Position numbers and translations under genes: made by a program
NCBI GenBank assembly: GCA_915275065.1
Contig: CAJZGD010000021.1
Coordinates: forward strand, 1-16,150
Length of the DNA stretch: 16,150 nt
Reading direction: 5' to 3'
Origin: an uncultured Corynebacterium sp.
Lineage (GTDB): Bacteria; Actinomycetota; Actinomycetes; Mycobacteriales; Mycobacteriaceae
Part shown: positions 1-7,371 of the stretch, piece after piece
Layout of the letters: each line of letters opens with the position of its first letter
Position numbering within the stretch: the stretch's first letter is position 1
Notes under the pieces: model-generated
The model's input: only the letters and a program-made list of their open reading frames with translations
Database searches by the model: none
Told to the model about the DNA's origin: nothing

Positions 1-1164
1 GAGAAGCGCCGCCCAGGCGGCCAGGGCTTCATCATAGCGGTGCAGATCAACAAGGCAATGGGCGTATTCGGTACGCGCATGGAGAGTGACAAAATGCTTA
101 TCGCCATACACCTTCCGACAGCCCTCAACCACCTTGGCGCACTCGGCAAAAGCATCGAAATAGCGTTCGACTGCGCGAAGGCAGAGCACATAGCGACCCC
201 GGGCGATATTGGTATCTCGGCCGTATTCCCCTTGATTATTTTCGTGGAATTGGGTAAGTGCCTCGTATTGGGCCAGGGCTTCCCACCAGGCTCTGGCCTC
301 GTATAGGTAGAGGGCGTAGGTGTTCCAGGCTTCCAAAGTTTCGGGACTGTCCTCGCCGGTCGCGCGTCGATAAGCGTCAAGGAGGGCCCGGAGCTCGGGA
401 AGCGCCTGTTTGAACAGCCCGGCCTCGGCAAGGGTGCTGGCGTATTGGGTCCAGACGTTGAGGGTGCGGGGATGCTCGGGGCCGTAAAGATTGCGGCGAC
501 CTGCGAGGGCATACCCAAACTGTTCGGCGGCCTCGGCAAGGTGGCCGCAGTTACGAAGCAGGGTGGCGTACATGCCTTGGAGATACACGGTGTCCCGATG
601 GTCGGGACCTAGAACATTCAGACAGGTGGGAAGCAACTCCCGACCCTCAGCCAGGGCTTGTTCGTCATGCTCCAGTTCGGAAAGACAAGTTACGTAATTC
701 TTCCACGTGGTGATGGTAGCAGGGTTGGTAGGTCCGAAAACGTAGCGGCAATCGTTGAGCAGGGATTGCAGCAGGGGAAGCGCTTCTTCGAATTCGCCCA
801 ATTCGAGAGCGCATTCGACAAATTGTTGCCGAACAAACAGGGTGTCGGGGTGCAGCTCCCCATTGATATGCCGAAAACCTTCCGCCACTATGGCGTATTC
901 CTCATAAGCCTGGTCCATGTCCTGCGCCTGGCGGAGGAAATAGGCATATTTGCTGCGCACAACGCTGGTTTCCAGGTGATATTTGCCCCGTGTTTGTTCG
1001 TAAACGGCGACGAGGTTGCTGAGCTCCCCGATCGCCTCGTCTATGCAATATGAGGCGATCAGACTTTCGATATAGGAATCCCACACGGCAAGAGTCTGTG
1101 GGTGTTCTGGCCCTAAAGTTTGTTGGAAGTATTCTAATTGCTGCTTTAGGTTTTCGGTGCTCAT
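1..1164 (-). CDS. TPR-repeat protein 1 (partial, C-terminus beyond left edge)
   Basis: The frame is open from an ATG at 1164 down to base 1 (388 codons, no stop), so the gene continues past the left edge. The protein is built from 42-residue units that start with (L/Y/N)G-x-x-H-P-x-T-L and end in a helix such as EALxExxxLLxxRRxxxG, which is the kinesin-light-chain type of tetratricopeptide repeat. Nine units are visible; the residue before the conserved Tyr runs W,R,R,W,Q,W,W,R,R. No signal peptide, membrane segment or enzymatic domain is seen, so a cytoplasmic protein-binding scaffold is the likely role (inference from the family). The ATG is chosen because the repeats begin 16 codons later and a TACAGT box lies 7 bases upstream, as in its paralogues. 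It is 93 bases downstream of the next TPR gene. Confidence 0.85.
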   Translation of the reverse strand, partial: MSTENLKQQLEYFQQTLGPEHPQTLAVWDSYIESLIASYCIDEAIGELSNLVAVYEQTRGKYHLETSVVRSKYAYFLRQAQDMDQAYEEYAIVAEGFRHINGELHPDTLFVRQQFVECALELGEFEEALPLLQSLLNDCRYVFGPTNPATITTWKNYVTCLSELEHDEQALAEGRELLPTCLNVLGPDHRDTVYLQGMYATLLRNCGHLAEAAEQFGYALAGRRNLYGPEHPRTLNVWTQYASTLAEAGLFKQALPELRALLDAYRRATGEDSPETLEAWNTYALYLYEARAWWEALAQYEALTQFHENNQGEYGRDTNIARGRYVLCLRAVERYFDAFAECAKVVEGCRKVYGDKHFVTLHARTEYAHCLVDLHRYDEALAAWAALL

Positions 1165-1171
1165 AGCCCTT

Positions 1172-1177
1172 ACTGTA
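1172..1177 (-). promoter_or_regulatory. Leaderless -10 box (TACAGT) of TPR gene 1
   Basis: Read on the minus strand, TTGTACAGT is followed by 7 bases and then the ATG at 1164. The spacing places transcription start at or next to the A of the start codon, and there is no well-placed Shine-Dalgarno. At the -35 distance (17 bp) only ACGCTA is seen. A separate perfect TATAAT on the same strand (1222-1227) might be a second promoter giving a leadered transcript. Confidence 0.6.
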
Positions 1178-1221
1178 CAATGGAGAGCGCAAACTAGCGT
1201 TGTCGGCGGTGAAAAAAACCT

Positions 1222-1227
1222 ATTATA
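1222..1227 (-). promoter_or_regulatory. Possible alternative -10 box (TATAAT) upstream of TPR gene 1
   Basis: A perfect TATAAT lies in the 93-base gap between TPR genes 2 and 1, about 58 bases before the ATG. No TTGACA-like -35 is at the right distance and no extended -10 TG is present, so this is only a candidate. Confidence 0.25.
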
Positions 1228-1257
1228 CCTGCTCACACCGGTTTGCTTATCGACGAC

Positions 1258-2799
1258 TTACCCAAGCTGTGTAGCTATATCTGATAATGTTTCGTGAATG
1301 CCTAAGATAATGGGATGTGTCGGCCCCAGTTTCTGAACGGTCGCGTCAAGGAGACACTCATATTCGAACTGAGCCTCGGAAATCATCCCCGCCTTATAGA
1401 GACCCCACGCATAGTTATTCCAGGCCTTAAACGTTTCTTCATCATCGTCACCATAAACCTGCCGGGCCTGTTCCACAATGGTGGAAAGTTCGGTGAGGGT
1501 TTCGTCAAAGCGACCGAGTTCTAGCAGGCAGCGGGAATATTCACTCCGGGCAACGAGAAATTTCATGGGATCATGATGGGAGTGCTGCTGATACGCGGCA
1601 ATCACCCTATGGTATTCGTCACATGCCTTGACCAGATGGCGGGTGGCATAGAGGGTTTGGGCGTAGATCAGTCGCACTATTGTGGTTTCCTCATCCAAAG
1701 CCCCATAGAGCTGTTCAAATCGGGCGAGGATATCCGGCAATTCCTGGGCAGCTTCGGGGAATTGTTGAGTTGCAAAAAGGTAATAGGCGTAGGCGTACCA
1801 GGTTTCTAGCGTTTGTGGACTATCGAGACCATTCACCTTTTTCCGAACAGCAAGGAGCTTTTTCAGCTCCGAAATGCCCCGGCGAAAGTCATGGTTACGG
1901 AGCAAACATCCAATCCAATCATTCCATAGCATAAGTGTTCGATTATGGTGAATTCCGAGGGATTCTTGAGCCGCCCGAAGGGCCCGACCGAACTCGTCAA
2001 TGGCTGCGTCAAGCCTGCCCACATCCATGAGACAGGTTCCCACCGCACCCCAGGCCACAAAGGTACGCGGATGATGCTCACCCAGGGTCTTTCGCCGGCC
2101 GGCCAATACCGCCTGATATTCGATAAGGGCCTCGCCAGGCCTGCCGATAGCGCGAAGTTGCCCCGCATACTTATAACGAATCAGCAGCGTATCTGGGTGG
2201 TTTTCACCAGACACCTGCACGCGGGCAGCAAGCAGCTGCTCCGCCTCGGCCAACGCCTGAGCGGTGCGGCCCGCCTCATCAAGACAAATCATCACCTCAG
2301 TCCAGGTGAGGAGCGTGTCAGAATCATGGAAGCCAAGAATGTGACGCTGCCGCTCAAGCACGTCCATAAATTCCGGCAGCGCCTCGGAAAATCGGCCAAG
2401 CTTGGCCAGACAATCGGCGGCCTTATTCCGCAAATCCAAAACCGACACATTAGAAATTCCGTATGTTTGTTCGAATCCATCTGCGCTTTTGCGGAATAAC
2501 GCACGGGCCTCCTCGTACTGGCCCATAGCCTGCAAAATCTCGGCGTTTTTCATTCGGGCAGTACAGGTGGCCGGATGATATTCGCCATAGTCATGACGAA
2601 GTTCGGCAACCAGTTCGGCGATGCTGGTGGCGGCTGCCGGCAACGCCGAAGGTTTGAGCTCATTGCGGTATTGCAATAACACCGCAACGTAATAGGTCAG
2701 GGCCGCGAGAGTTTCGGGATCATACGCACCATTAAGCCGCCAGATCTGGGTGAATCTCTGCTTCAGCTCCTGGGTGATATCTTCCGCATTTCGTCCCAT
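1258..2799 (-). CDS. TPR-repeat protein 2
   Basis: A protein of 513 residues starting MGRNAEDITQELK. The frame can be extended to a TTG at 2847, but the ATG at 2799 is preferred because a TACAGT box sits 6 bases upstream and would otherwise be coding. After about 22 leader residues come eleven kinesin-light-chain-type TPR units and a final half unit (LGPTHPIILGIHETLSD). Most units are 42 residues. Unit 1 is longer, with an Ala/Pro-rich insertion near residues 47-60, and unit 10 has lost the usual Gly start (HSHHDPMKF). No catalytic motif, signal peptide or membrane segment is seen, so it is probably a cytoplasmic protein-interaction scaffold of unknown partner. It shares its overall plan with proteins 4 and 5, consistent with whole-gene duplication. 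Confidence 0.88.
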   Translation of the reverse strand: MGRNAEDITQELKQRFTQIWRLNGAYDPETLAALTYYVAVLLQYRNELKPSALPAAATSIAELVAELRHDYGEYHPATCTARMKNAEILQAMGQYEEARALFRKSADGFEQTYGISNVSVLDLRNKAADCLAKLGRFSEALPEFMDVLERQRHILGFHDSDTLLTWTEVMICLDEAGRTAQALAEAEQLLAARVQVSGENHPDTLLIRYKYAGQLRAIGRPGEALIEYQAVLAGRRKTLGEHHPRTFVAWGAVGTCLMDVGRLDAAIDEFGRALRAAQESLGIHHNRTLMLWNDWIGCLLRNHDFRRGISELKKLLAVRKKVNGLDSPQTLETWYAYAYYLFATQQFPEAAQELPDILARFEQLYGALDEETTIVRLIYAQTLYATRHLVKACDEYHRVIAAYQQHSHHDPMKFLVARSEYSRCLLELGRFDETLTELSTIVEQARQVYGDDDEETFKAWNNYAWGLYKAGMISEAQFEYECLLDATVQKLGPTHPIILGIHETLSDIATQLG

Positions 2800-2805
2800 A
2801 ACCTC

Positions 2806-2811
2806 ACTGTA
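2806..2811 (-). promoter_or_regulatory. Leaderless -10 box (TACAGT) of TPR gene 2
   Basis: TGTGTACAGT on the minus strand is followed by GAGGTT and the ATG at 2799 (6-base spacing). GAGG lies too close to the ATG to act as a normal ribosome binding site, which fits a leaderless transcript. No good -35 is seen. Confidence 0.6.
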
Positions 2812-2984
2812 CACATTCACCCTATTGGCTCTTATTAGCTGACCCAATCATGGTTCCGTTTTTCAGTTACACCCACCTGACGATAACCATTCCCCGCCAA
2901 ACAATCCACAATAATGGCAGCTCAACACCACAAATAGGTTTCGAAAATATCCCTACTGTGATCTTGCTATCTCCACCCCCATTA

Positions 2985-3077
2985 TCACCAATTCCCCCAA
3001 CCAACCTCACACCATGCCATGATTATCACCGTCACCACGCCGCCAGCGGACCATAACCCGACCAAAAAGCCCGACAT
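2985..3077 (-). CDS. Predicted 30-residue single-pass membrane micropeptide
   Basis: On the minus strand an ATG at 3077 opens a 30-codon frame ending in TGA at 2985-2987. The peptide starts MSGFLVGLWSAGG, has a continuous hydrophobic stretch at about residues 4-22 and a Trp-rich end (AWCEVGWGNW). The in-frame ATG at 3107 would add ten residues (40 in total). I prefer 3077 because GGGAGAGG (3088-3095) lies 10 bases upstream as a Shine-Dalgarno. The promoter TTGCTA-N17-TACAGT (3112-3140) is correctly placed for a short leader. It carries the same TACAGTGAG string as TPR gene 2, which suggests membership of the cluster. Function is unknown; a small toxin or membrane regulator is possible, and chance cannot be excluded for so short a frame. 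Confidence 0.4.
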   Translation of the reverse strand: MSGFLVGLWSAGGVVTVIIMAWCEVGWGNW

Positions 3078-3111
3078 ATAGGCAGAGCCTCTCCCAGTTG
3101 TGCGCATTCTC

Positions 3112-3140
3112 ACTGTAGAGATTCCTCACTTCACTAGCAA
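3112..3140 (-). promoter_or_regulatory. Promoter of the membrane micropeptide (TTGCTA-N17-TACAGT)
   Basis: Minus strand: a -35-like TTGCTA (3135-3140), a 17-base spacer and a -10 TACAGT (3112-3117). This is the best -35/-10 pair among the TACAGT boxes in the cluster. GCTAGT is present at the same distance from TACAGT upstream of TPR gene 1. Confidence 0.45.
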
Positions 3141-3265
3141 AAGCATTTCATTGGTTACCAGAATCAATCAATCCATGCAGCACGCCCAACCTGCCGCCAC
3201 CGCCGCCCAAGGAAATCACCAGTCAGGCAAGGCCCCACCGTTCGGGCGTCGACAAGCGATGATAG

Positions 3266-4162
3266 CTACTCGCTTTGGCGGCGCGAACGCCATTTATCCT
3301 GCATCAGCGACCCAAAAGTCCGCAGCTTCTTGCTCACCTGATAGCGGTCGTCCGCATCCTCCAGCGTCCGCCGCGTCCGCGCCACATATGGGCCGCACAC
3401 CCGCTGCGTCTCCGCGATCAGCTCATCAACCCGCTCCCCCACGCTTCCGCTCCCGTGGCCCCCGCCCGTGCCGGTCGCGGCCTGGCGATGCGCAGACAGC
3501 TCCTTATATTGCCGCAACGCCTCCTCGTACCGACCCTGGTCTTCCAGCAACTGCACCCATTTTCCCCACGCCAATAGGGTCCGCTCATCCGTGTCCCCCA
3601 ACCCGGCGCGACAATCCGCCACCACCGGGCCTAAAAGTTCCGTGGCATCCGCGTTCCGCTGCAGGGCAAGCAGGCATTCCACTACCGAATACCGGGCGTC
3701 CAACGTTGCCGGGTCCTGTTTTCCTAACAGTTCTTCCCGACGCACCGCCACCACGGTGTATTGTTCGAGCGCCGGCTCATAGAGTGTGGTTTCCGCGAAG
3801 CACCTGGCCCAGTCGGCACGATTATTGATGGTCACGGGATCCTTGTCGCCGAACACTTTTTCGCACATTGCCACGAGTTTCCCGAGTTGGGGTCGGGCTT
3901 CTGCGTATTTTTTATCGGCCATGAGCGAGGTGGCGTAGTCCCGCCAGGCTGCGAGGGTATCGGGATGTTCCGCCCCTAAGGATTGCCGCAGGTATTCCAG
4001 CCGGGATAGTGGCGTCGTCGATTCCCCCGCGGTTGTTTGAGGACCCTCGGTTTTGGAGCTCTCAGTTTTAGGGGTCTCGGTTTTGTGAGGCTGAGCTTTG
4101 GGGAGCTCGTGGGGGTTTTCGCGGGAAGGCTCGTGCGGGGTTGTGTTCGGGGTCTCATCCAT
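3266..4162 (-). CDS. TPR-repeat protein 3, short divergent paralogue with low-complexity head
   Basis: A protein of 298 residues. Residues 1-51 are a low-complexity Pro/Thr/Glu/Lys segment absent from the paralogues. Then come four kinesin-light-chain-type TPR units (LGAEHPDTLAAW, FGDKDPVTINNR, LGKQDPATLDAR, LGDTDERTLLAW), giving the W,R,R,W pattern of the first four repeats of the full-length proteins. After residue ~228 the repeats give way to a Gly/His linker and a basic helical tail (about 230-298) ending in WRSRRQSE. The protein therefore looks like the N-terminal third of a paralogue with a new head and tail. The start lies four bases after the stop of TPR gene 4, and its -10-like box overlaps that stop codon. 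A cytoplasmic scaffold or adaptor is inferred; no catalytic motif is visible. Confidence 0.8.
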   Translation of the reverse strand: MDETPNTTPHEPSRENPHELPKAQPHKTETPKTESSKTEGPQTTAGESTTPLSRLEYLRQSLGAEHPDTLAAWRDYATSLMADKKYAEARPQLGKLVAMCEKVFGDKDPVTINNRADWARCFAETTLYEPALEQYTVVAVRREELLGKQDPATLDARYSVVECLLALQRNADATELLGPVVADCRAGLGDTDERTLLAWGKWVQLLEDQGRYEEALRQYKELSAHRQAATGTGGGHGSGSVGERVDELIAETQRVCGPYVARTRRTLEDADDRYQVSKKLRTFGSLMQDKWRSRRQSE

Positions 4163-4166
4163 GGTT

Positions 4167-5699
4167 TCACTCTACAGGGTTCTGGGTCACTGTAGCCTCG
4201 CCGGCAAACTGCGCCCCAAACTCTTGGACGTGCCGGGTTGTTGAGTGATCTTTCCCGTAGATGCGGGTGCAGTCCTGCACTAATGCGTCGTATTCGGACC
4301 AGGCATCGTCCACCCAGCCCAGGGCGAAGAGGGTGCGCATGTAGTCGTAGCGGAGCTCGATGGTCTCTAGGCTGTCGTCGCCATTGATTTGTCGGGATAC
4401 CGCCAGGAGCCCATCGAATTCGGCCAGGGCCTCCTCGTATCGGTCGAGGCACACCAGAGTGGTTGCATATTGGGACCAAATGACGAAATGTCGCTTGTGG
4501 GTTTCCCCAAACACGTCTCGGGCGGCGCGGCGGGCCAGGTCGAATTCGGTGCTAGCCTTCTCATAGTTGCCGGCGGCGAGGAGGCTGCGGGCGTAGATGG
4601 TGCGGAGCCGGATCACGTCTGGGTGGTTTTCGCCGCGGTCTTTGATGACGAGGTCGATGAGGGCACGGTAGAATTCGGCGGCGTCTTCGTGCCGGTTGGC
4701 GCCGTCGAGAATTTTGGCGTATCCCAGGATGGTGTGGAGGGTGTCGGGGTGTTCTTCGCCAAAGAGTTCGAGTCGGGTGGCGAGGAGATCGTGGAATTCC
4801 ATGAGGGATTCTTCGAGCTCGTTTTGGTTGGCGAGTCCGGCCGCGTAGCTGTTCCAGTATCGGAGTGTTTTGGGGTGGTGGGGGCCGAAGACTTTCCGGG
4901 AGTCGTCGAGTAATGCGGCGGTGTGGGCGACCGCGGCATCGGTGTGGTGGGCGTTGCTGAGGCAGATGGCGTATTGGTTGCGGATTTTAAAGGTGGAAGG
5001 GTCGGCGGGGCCAAAAACCCGCACATAGGATTCGATTGTTTGTTCGTATTCTTCGATCGCTTCGTCGTAGCGTTGAAGTGCGTGGAGGGCTGCGGCGCGT
5101 TTGGCGTGCATGATTACGGTGCGTTCGTCGGTTTCGCCCCACACGGCGGTGAATCTAGGGAGGAGTTTTTCGCATTCTGCCAGGGCTTCTTTGTGCTTCC
5201 CGGTTTTGCCCAGGGATACCGTGTAGTGTGCCCAACTTGTCAGGGTGTCGGGGTGGTCTTTGCCTTGCACATGACGGCGGGAGGCATACACTCGGGAGAA
5301 TATTTGGGCGGCGCCTTCAATATTGCCGAGCCGGTTCAGGCATTGTGCTACTTGTTCTTGTGCGTGGAGGGTTTCGAGATGTTCTGGCCCAAGGTTGTGC
5401 GCCGCGACTTCTTGGAGGACCGCGAATTGCGTGCCGGCATCCCGCACATCACCTGCCCGATACAGGAAGTGAGCGAATCTGCGACGGATTGGTATGGTTT
5501 CGCCGCTTTTCTCCCCGTAGCTTTGCTCCTGCACAGTCAGCAGCGCACTGAATTCCGCCGCCGCCGCATCCAGTTGTTTCTCCGCTACAAGCGCATCAAT
5601 GTACTCGTTCCAGGCCCTATAGGTGTCCGGGTGGTGCATGCCCGACCGCTCTTGAAGCTCCGCCAAATGGGTTTTCAGCTGGGTGCTGGGTGCAATCAT
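4167..5699 (-). CDS. TPR-repeat protein 4
   Basis: A protein of 510 residues starting MIAPSTQLKTHLAELQ. After a leader of about 18 residues it has eleven 42-residue kinesin-light-chain-type TPR units plus a terminal half unit (YGKDHSTTRHVQEFG), the same plan as proteins 2 and 5. Typical units read FGPHHPKTLRYWNSYAAGL and FGEEHPDTLHTILGYA. There is no signal peptide, membrane segment or enzyme domain, so a cytoplasmic protein-binding role is inferred. The ATG is supported by TACAGT 6 bases upstream, where the last T begins a string (TAAAGA) without a proper Shine-Dalgarno. It lies 44 bases downstream of TPR gene 5, and its final codons GTA-GAG-TGA double as the -10 region of TPR gene 3. Confidence 0.88.
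   Translation of the reverse strand: MIAPSTQLKTHLAELQERSGMHHPDTYRAWNEYIDALVAEKQLDAAAAEFSALLTVQEQSYGEKSGETIPIRRRFAHFLYRAGDVRDAGTQFAVLQEVAAHNLGPEHLETLHAQEQVAQCLNRLGNIEGAAQIFSRVYASRRHVQGKDHPDTLTSWAHYTVSLGKTGKHKEALAECEKLLPRFTAVWGETDERTVIMHAKRAAALHALQRYDEAIEEYEQTIESYVRVFGPADPSTFKIRNQYAICLSNAHHTDAAVAHTAALLDDSRKVFGPHHPKTLRYWNSYAAGLANQNELEESLMEFHDLLATRLELFGEEHPDTLHTILGYAKILDGANRHEDAAEFYRALIDLVIKDRGENHPDVIRLRTIYARSLLAAGNYEKASTEFDLARRAARDVFGETHKRHFVIWSQYATTLVCLDRYEEALAEFDGLLAVSRQINGDDSLETIELRYDYMRTLFALGWVDDAWSEYDALVQDCTRIYGKDHSTTRHVQEFGAQFAGEATVTQNPVE
4169..4174 (-). promoter_or_regulatory. Leaderless -10-like box (TAGAGT) of TPR gene 3, inside the end of TPR gene 4
   Basis: TGTAGAGT on the minus strand encodes the last codons of gene 4 and runs into its TGA. 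The ATG of gene 3 follows after 6 bases. It keeps the T-A-x-x-x-T pattern and the spacing of its relatives while losing the TGTACA palindrome. Confidence 0.45.
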
Positions 5700-5705
5700 T
5701 CTTTA

Positions 5706-5711
5706 ACTGTA
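5706..5711 (-). promoter_or_regulatory. Leaderless -10 box (TACAGT) of TPR gene 4
   Basis: TTGTACAGT on the minus strand is followed by 6 bases and the ATG at 5699. Immediately upstream is the small inverted repeat CAACC-GG-GGTTG, which might be an operator. Confidence 0.58.
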
Positions 5712-5743
5712 CAACCCCGGTTGTCTAGTGTTGCTTTTCGACG

Positions 5744-7273
5744 CTACCCCTGGCAGAAATACTCCGCCACTTTTTGGGATAGTTCCTGGTAGGCCACGGT
5801 TTGCGGGTCGTGTTCCCCCAAGATTCGCACGCATTCGGGGATGAGAAACTCGTATTCCAAATGGGCTTCGGCAATTTTTTCGCTTGCGAATAATGCCCAT
5901 GCGTAGTCGTTCCAGAGTTTTAATGTTTCGGGGTGGTCTTCGCCGCGTGCCTGCCGGGAGTCGTGGAGCAGGTGTTCCCATTCGCAGAGGGCTTTTTCGT
6001 AATCACCGATGTCCATGAGGCAGTCGGTGCATCGTACCCTCAGGTAGAAGGTTCGATCGTCGTTTTCGCCGTGGAGTCGGCGGGCACCTTCCCTGGCACG
6101 CTGGAATTCCGTGTATGCGTCAAAGATTTGCTCGCTTCCGAGCAGGCAGTGGGCGTACCGGCTGCGAAGGTCCACGGTGTCGGGGTGGAATTCGCCTTTT
6201 TGGTTTGTTGATATTTCCGTGAGTTGGGCGAGTTCGGCGGCGGCTTCCTGGAATCGGCCAACGTCGGCCAGCATGATGGCGTAGTTGCGCCAGGTTTGGC
6301 GGGTTTCAACGTGGTCGGCGCCTAGGAGGCGTCGGCGGGCGATGAGGAGGGTGTGGGCTTCGGATACTGCTTCGTTGGTGTAGCCGGCGTTGGCGAGGCT
6401 GGCTATATAGTTATGCCACACGGTGAGGGTTTCTGGGTGTTCTGGCCCGAGAATTCGCCGGTAGTCGGCAAGAAGTCTGGTCATTTCGGCGTAGGCTTCA
6501 TTGCTGCGGCCGAGTTCGCTGAGGCAGGCGGCGTGGTGGCCGCGGGTATTGAGCGTGTCTATGTGGTCCGGGCCTAAGTCGTCACGCCTGGCTATGAGGA
6601 GGCGGTGGATTTCTATCAATGCCAGGTTGGGTTTCCCTATCCCCCTTAAGATCGCGGCGTATTTACTACGCACATAGAGGGTGGAATTATGGTGGTTGCC
6701 TAGGAGTTTGGCGCAGAATGGGAGCAATAATTCGGCTTCGGCAAGGGCCTTGGGGTAGTCACGCTGTTTCTCTAAACAAACCAGGTAGTTAATCCAGGTT
6801 CCTAATATGCCTGGGTGGTCAGTTCCGTAGAGGCGTCGACGGGTGGTGAGGAGTTCGGAAAATATCTGACCGGCTTCTTCGTATTTTCCTAGATAGGTTA
6901 TGCATTCGGCGGTTTTTCCTCGCAGGTAGAGCCATTCTTCGCTGGTGGGCCCGTAGTGGTGGTATGTGAGTTGTGCCGCCTGGTGAAACTTGGTGTAGGC
7001 GTCTTGATACTTGCCCCTTTGCATGAGGTAGTGGGCGTATTTGCTGATGAGGCCGGCCACGAATATGTGATTATCACCGAGCATGCGTTCGCTGACGGAT
7101 ATGAGCAGGGCCAGTTCGGTGAGTGCGTGCTCGGTGTCACCATCACGTATGAGCGCATCAATGTAGGTCAGCCACACTTCCCTGGTGTCGACGTGCTCCT
7201 CCCCCAACCGGGCGCGAAGCTCATCAAAGGTTTTTTTGATACCAGTGGTACGGGAGTTACGGATTTTAGTCAT
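5744..7273 (-). CDS. TPR-repeat protein 5 (first of the cluster in transcription order)
   Basis: A protein of 509 residues starting MTKIRNSRTTGIKKTF. The frame extends to a GTG at 7294, but the upstream codons are made of the TACAGT element itself, so the ATG at 7273 is preferred. After about 22 basic leader residues there are eleven perfectly phased 42-residue TPR units (for example LGPEHPETLTVWHNYIASL and LGADHVETRQTWRNYA) and a final half unit ending in QKVAEYFCQG. It is the most regular member of the cluster. Kinesin-light-chain-type TPRs bind peptides or other proteins; no partner, enzyme domain or membrane segment is visible. It is separated from the ribosomal operon by about 1.2 kb of repeat-rich DNA and a terminator, so it is not co-transcribed with rplO. 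Confidence 0.88.
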   Translation of the reverse strand: MTKIRNSRTTGIKKTFDELRARLGEEHVDTREVWLTYIDALIRDGDTEHALTELALLISVSERMLGDNHIFVAGLISKYAHYLMQRGKYQDAYTKFHQAAQLTYHHYGPTSEEWLYLRGKTAECITYLGKYEEAGQIFSELLTTRRRLYGTDHPGILGTWINYLVCLEKQRDYPKALAEAELLLPFCAKLLGNHHNSTLYVRSKYAAILRGIGKPNLALIEIHRLLIARRDDLGPDHIDTLNTRGHHAACLSELGRSNEAYAEMTRLLADYRRILGPEHPETLTVWHNYIASLANAGYTNEAVSEAHTLLIARRRLLGADHVETRQTWRNYAIMLADVGRFQEAAAELAQLTEISTNQKGEFHPDTVDLRSRYAHCLLGSEQIFDAYTEFQRAREGARRLHGENDDRTFYLRVRCTDCLMDIGDYEKALCEWEHLLHDSRQARGEDHPETLKLWNDYAWALFASEKIAEAHLEYEFLIPECVRILGEHDPQTVAYQELSQKVAEYFCQG

Positions 7274-7279
7274 AGGCTT

Positions 7280-7285
7280 ACTGTA
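7280..7285 (-). promoter_or_regulatory. Leaderless -10 box (TACAGT) of TPR gene 5
   Basis: CTGTACAGT on the minus strand (CTGTACAG is a perfect 8-bp palindrome) is followed by AAGCCT and the ATG at 7273. No -35 consensus is seen 16-18 bases upstream. Confidence 0.6.
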
Positions 7286-7341
7286 CAGAATCACTAGTTC
7301 ACCTATTCTGAACCTTGCCGAAGTTTCGTCGGTTTATTATT

Positions 7342-7371
7342 TCACATGATGCAGTGGCGTAGATCATGTGA
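7342..7371. repeat. 9-bp perfect inverted repeat with 12-base spacer
   Basis: TCACATGAT (7342-7350) and ATCATGTGA (7363-7371) are exact reverse complements around GCAGTGGCGTAG, about 57 bases beyond the -10 box of TPR gene 5. It could be an operator. On the plus strand it is followed by TCTCTTTTT, resembling a terminator, but there is no plus-strand gene to end. Part of the spacer (GCAGTGGCG-AG) recurs at 7413-7424. Confidence 0.5.

Larger units (their letters stand above)
2800..3265. other. 466-bp gap between TPR genes 3 and 2
   Basis: No full-size gene is supported here. On the minus strand it holds a short hydrophobic ORF with its own promoter (2985-3140) and, at the left end, the leaderless promoter of TPR gene 2. 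The stretch 3141-3265 has only GGC/GGT-rich sequence and no hairpin that I would call a terminator. Plus-strand ORFs here are proline-rich antisense readings. Confidence 0.5.

Noticed and set aside
3100..3828. A 242-codon plus-strand ORF rich in Pro, Ala and Arg
   Set aside because: It is antisense to TPR gene 3 and has the composition expected of a shadow reading of a GC-rich gene; no family resemblance or ribosome binding site.
4923..5792. A 289-codon plus-strand ORF opposite TPR gene 4
   Set aside because: Antisense to an obvious repeat protein; its Gly/Val/Phe-rich composition mirrors the coding strand.
1172..7285. TGTACA palindrome as a shared operator for the TPR genes
   Set aside because: The copy at TPR gene 3 reads TGTAGA, breaking the palindrome while keeping the TA---T pattern and ATG spacing, so the -10 explanation is stronger; an added operator role cannot be excluded.
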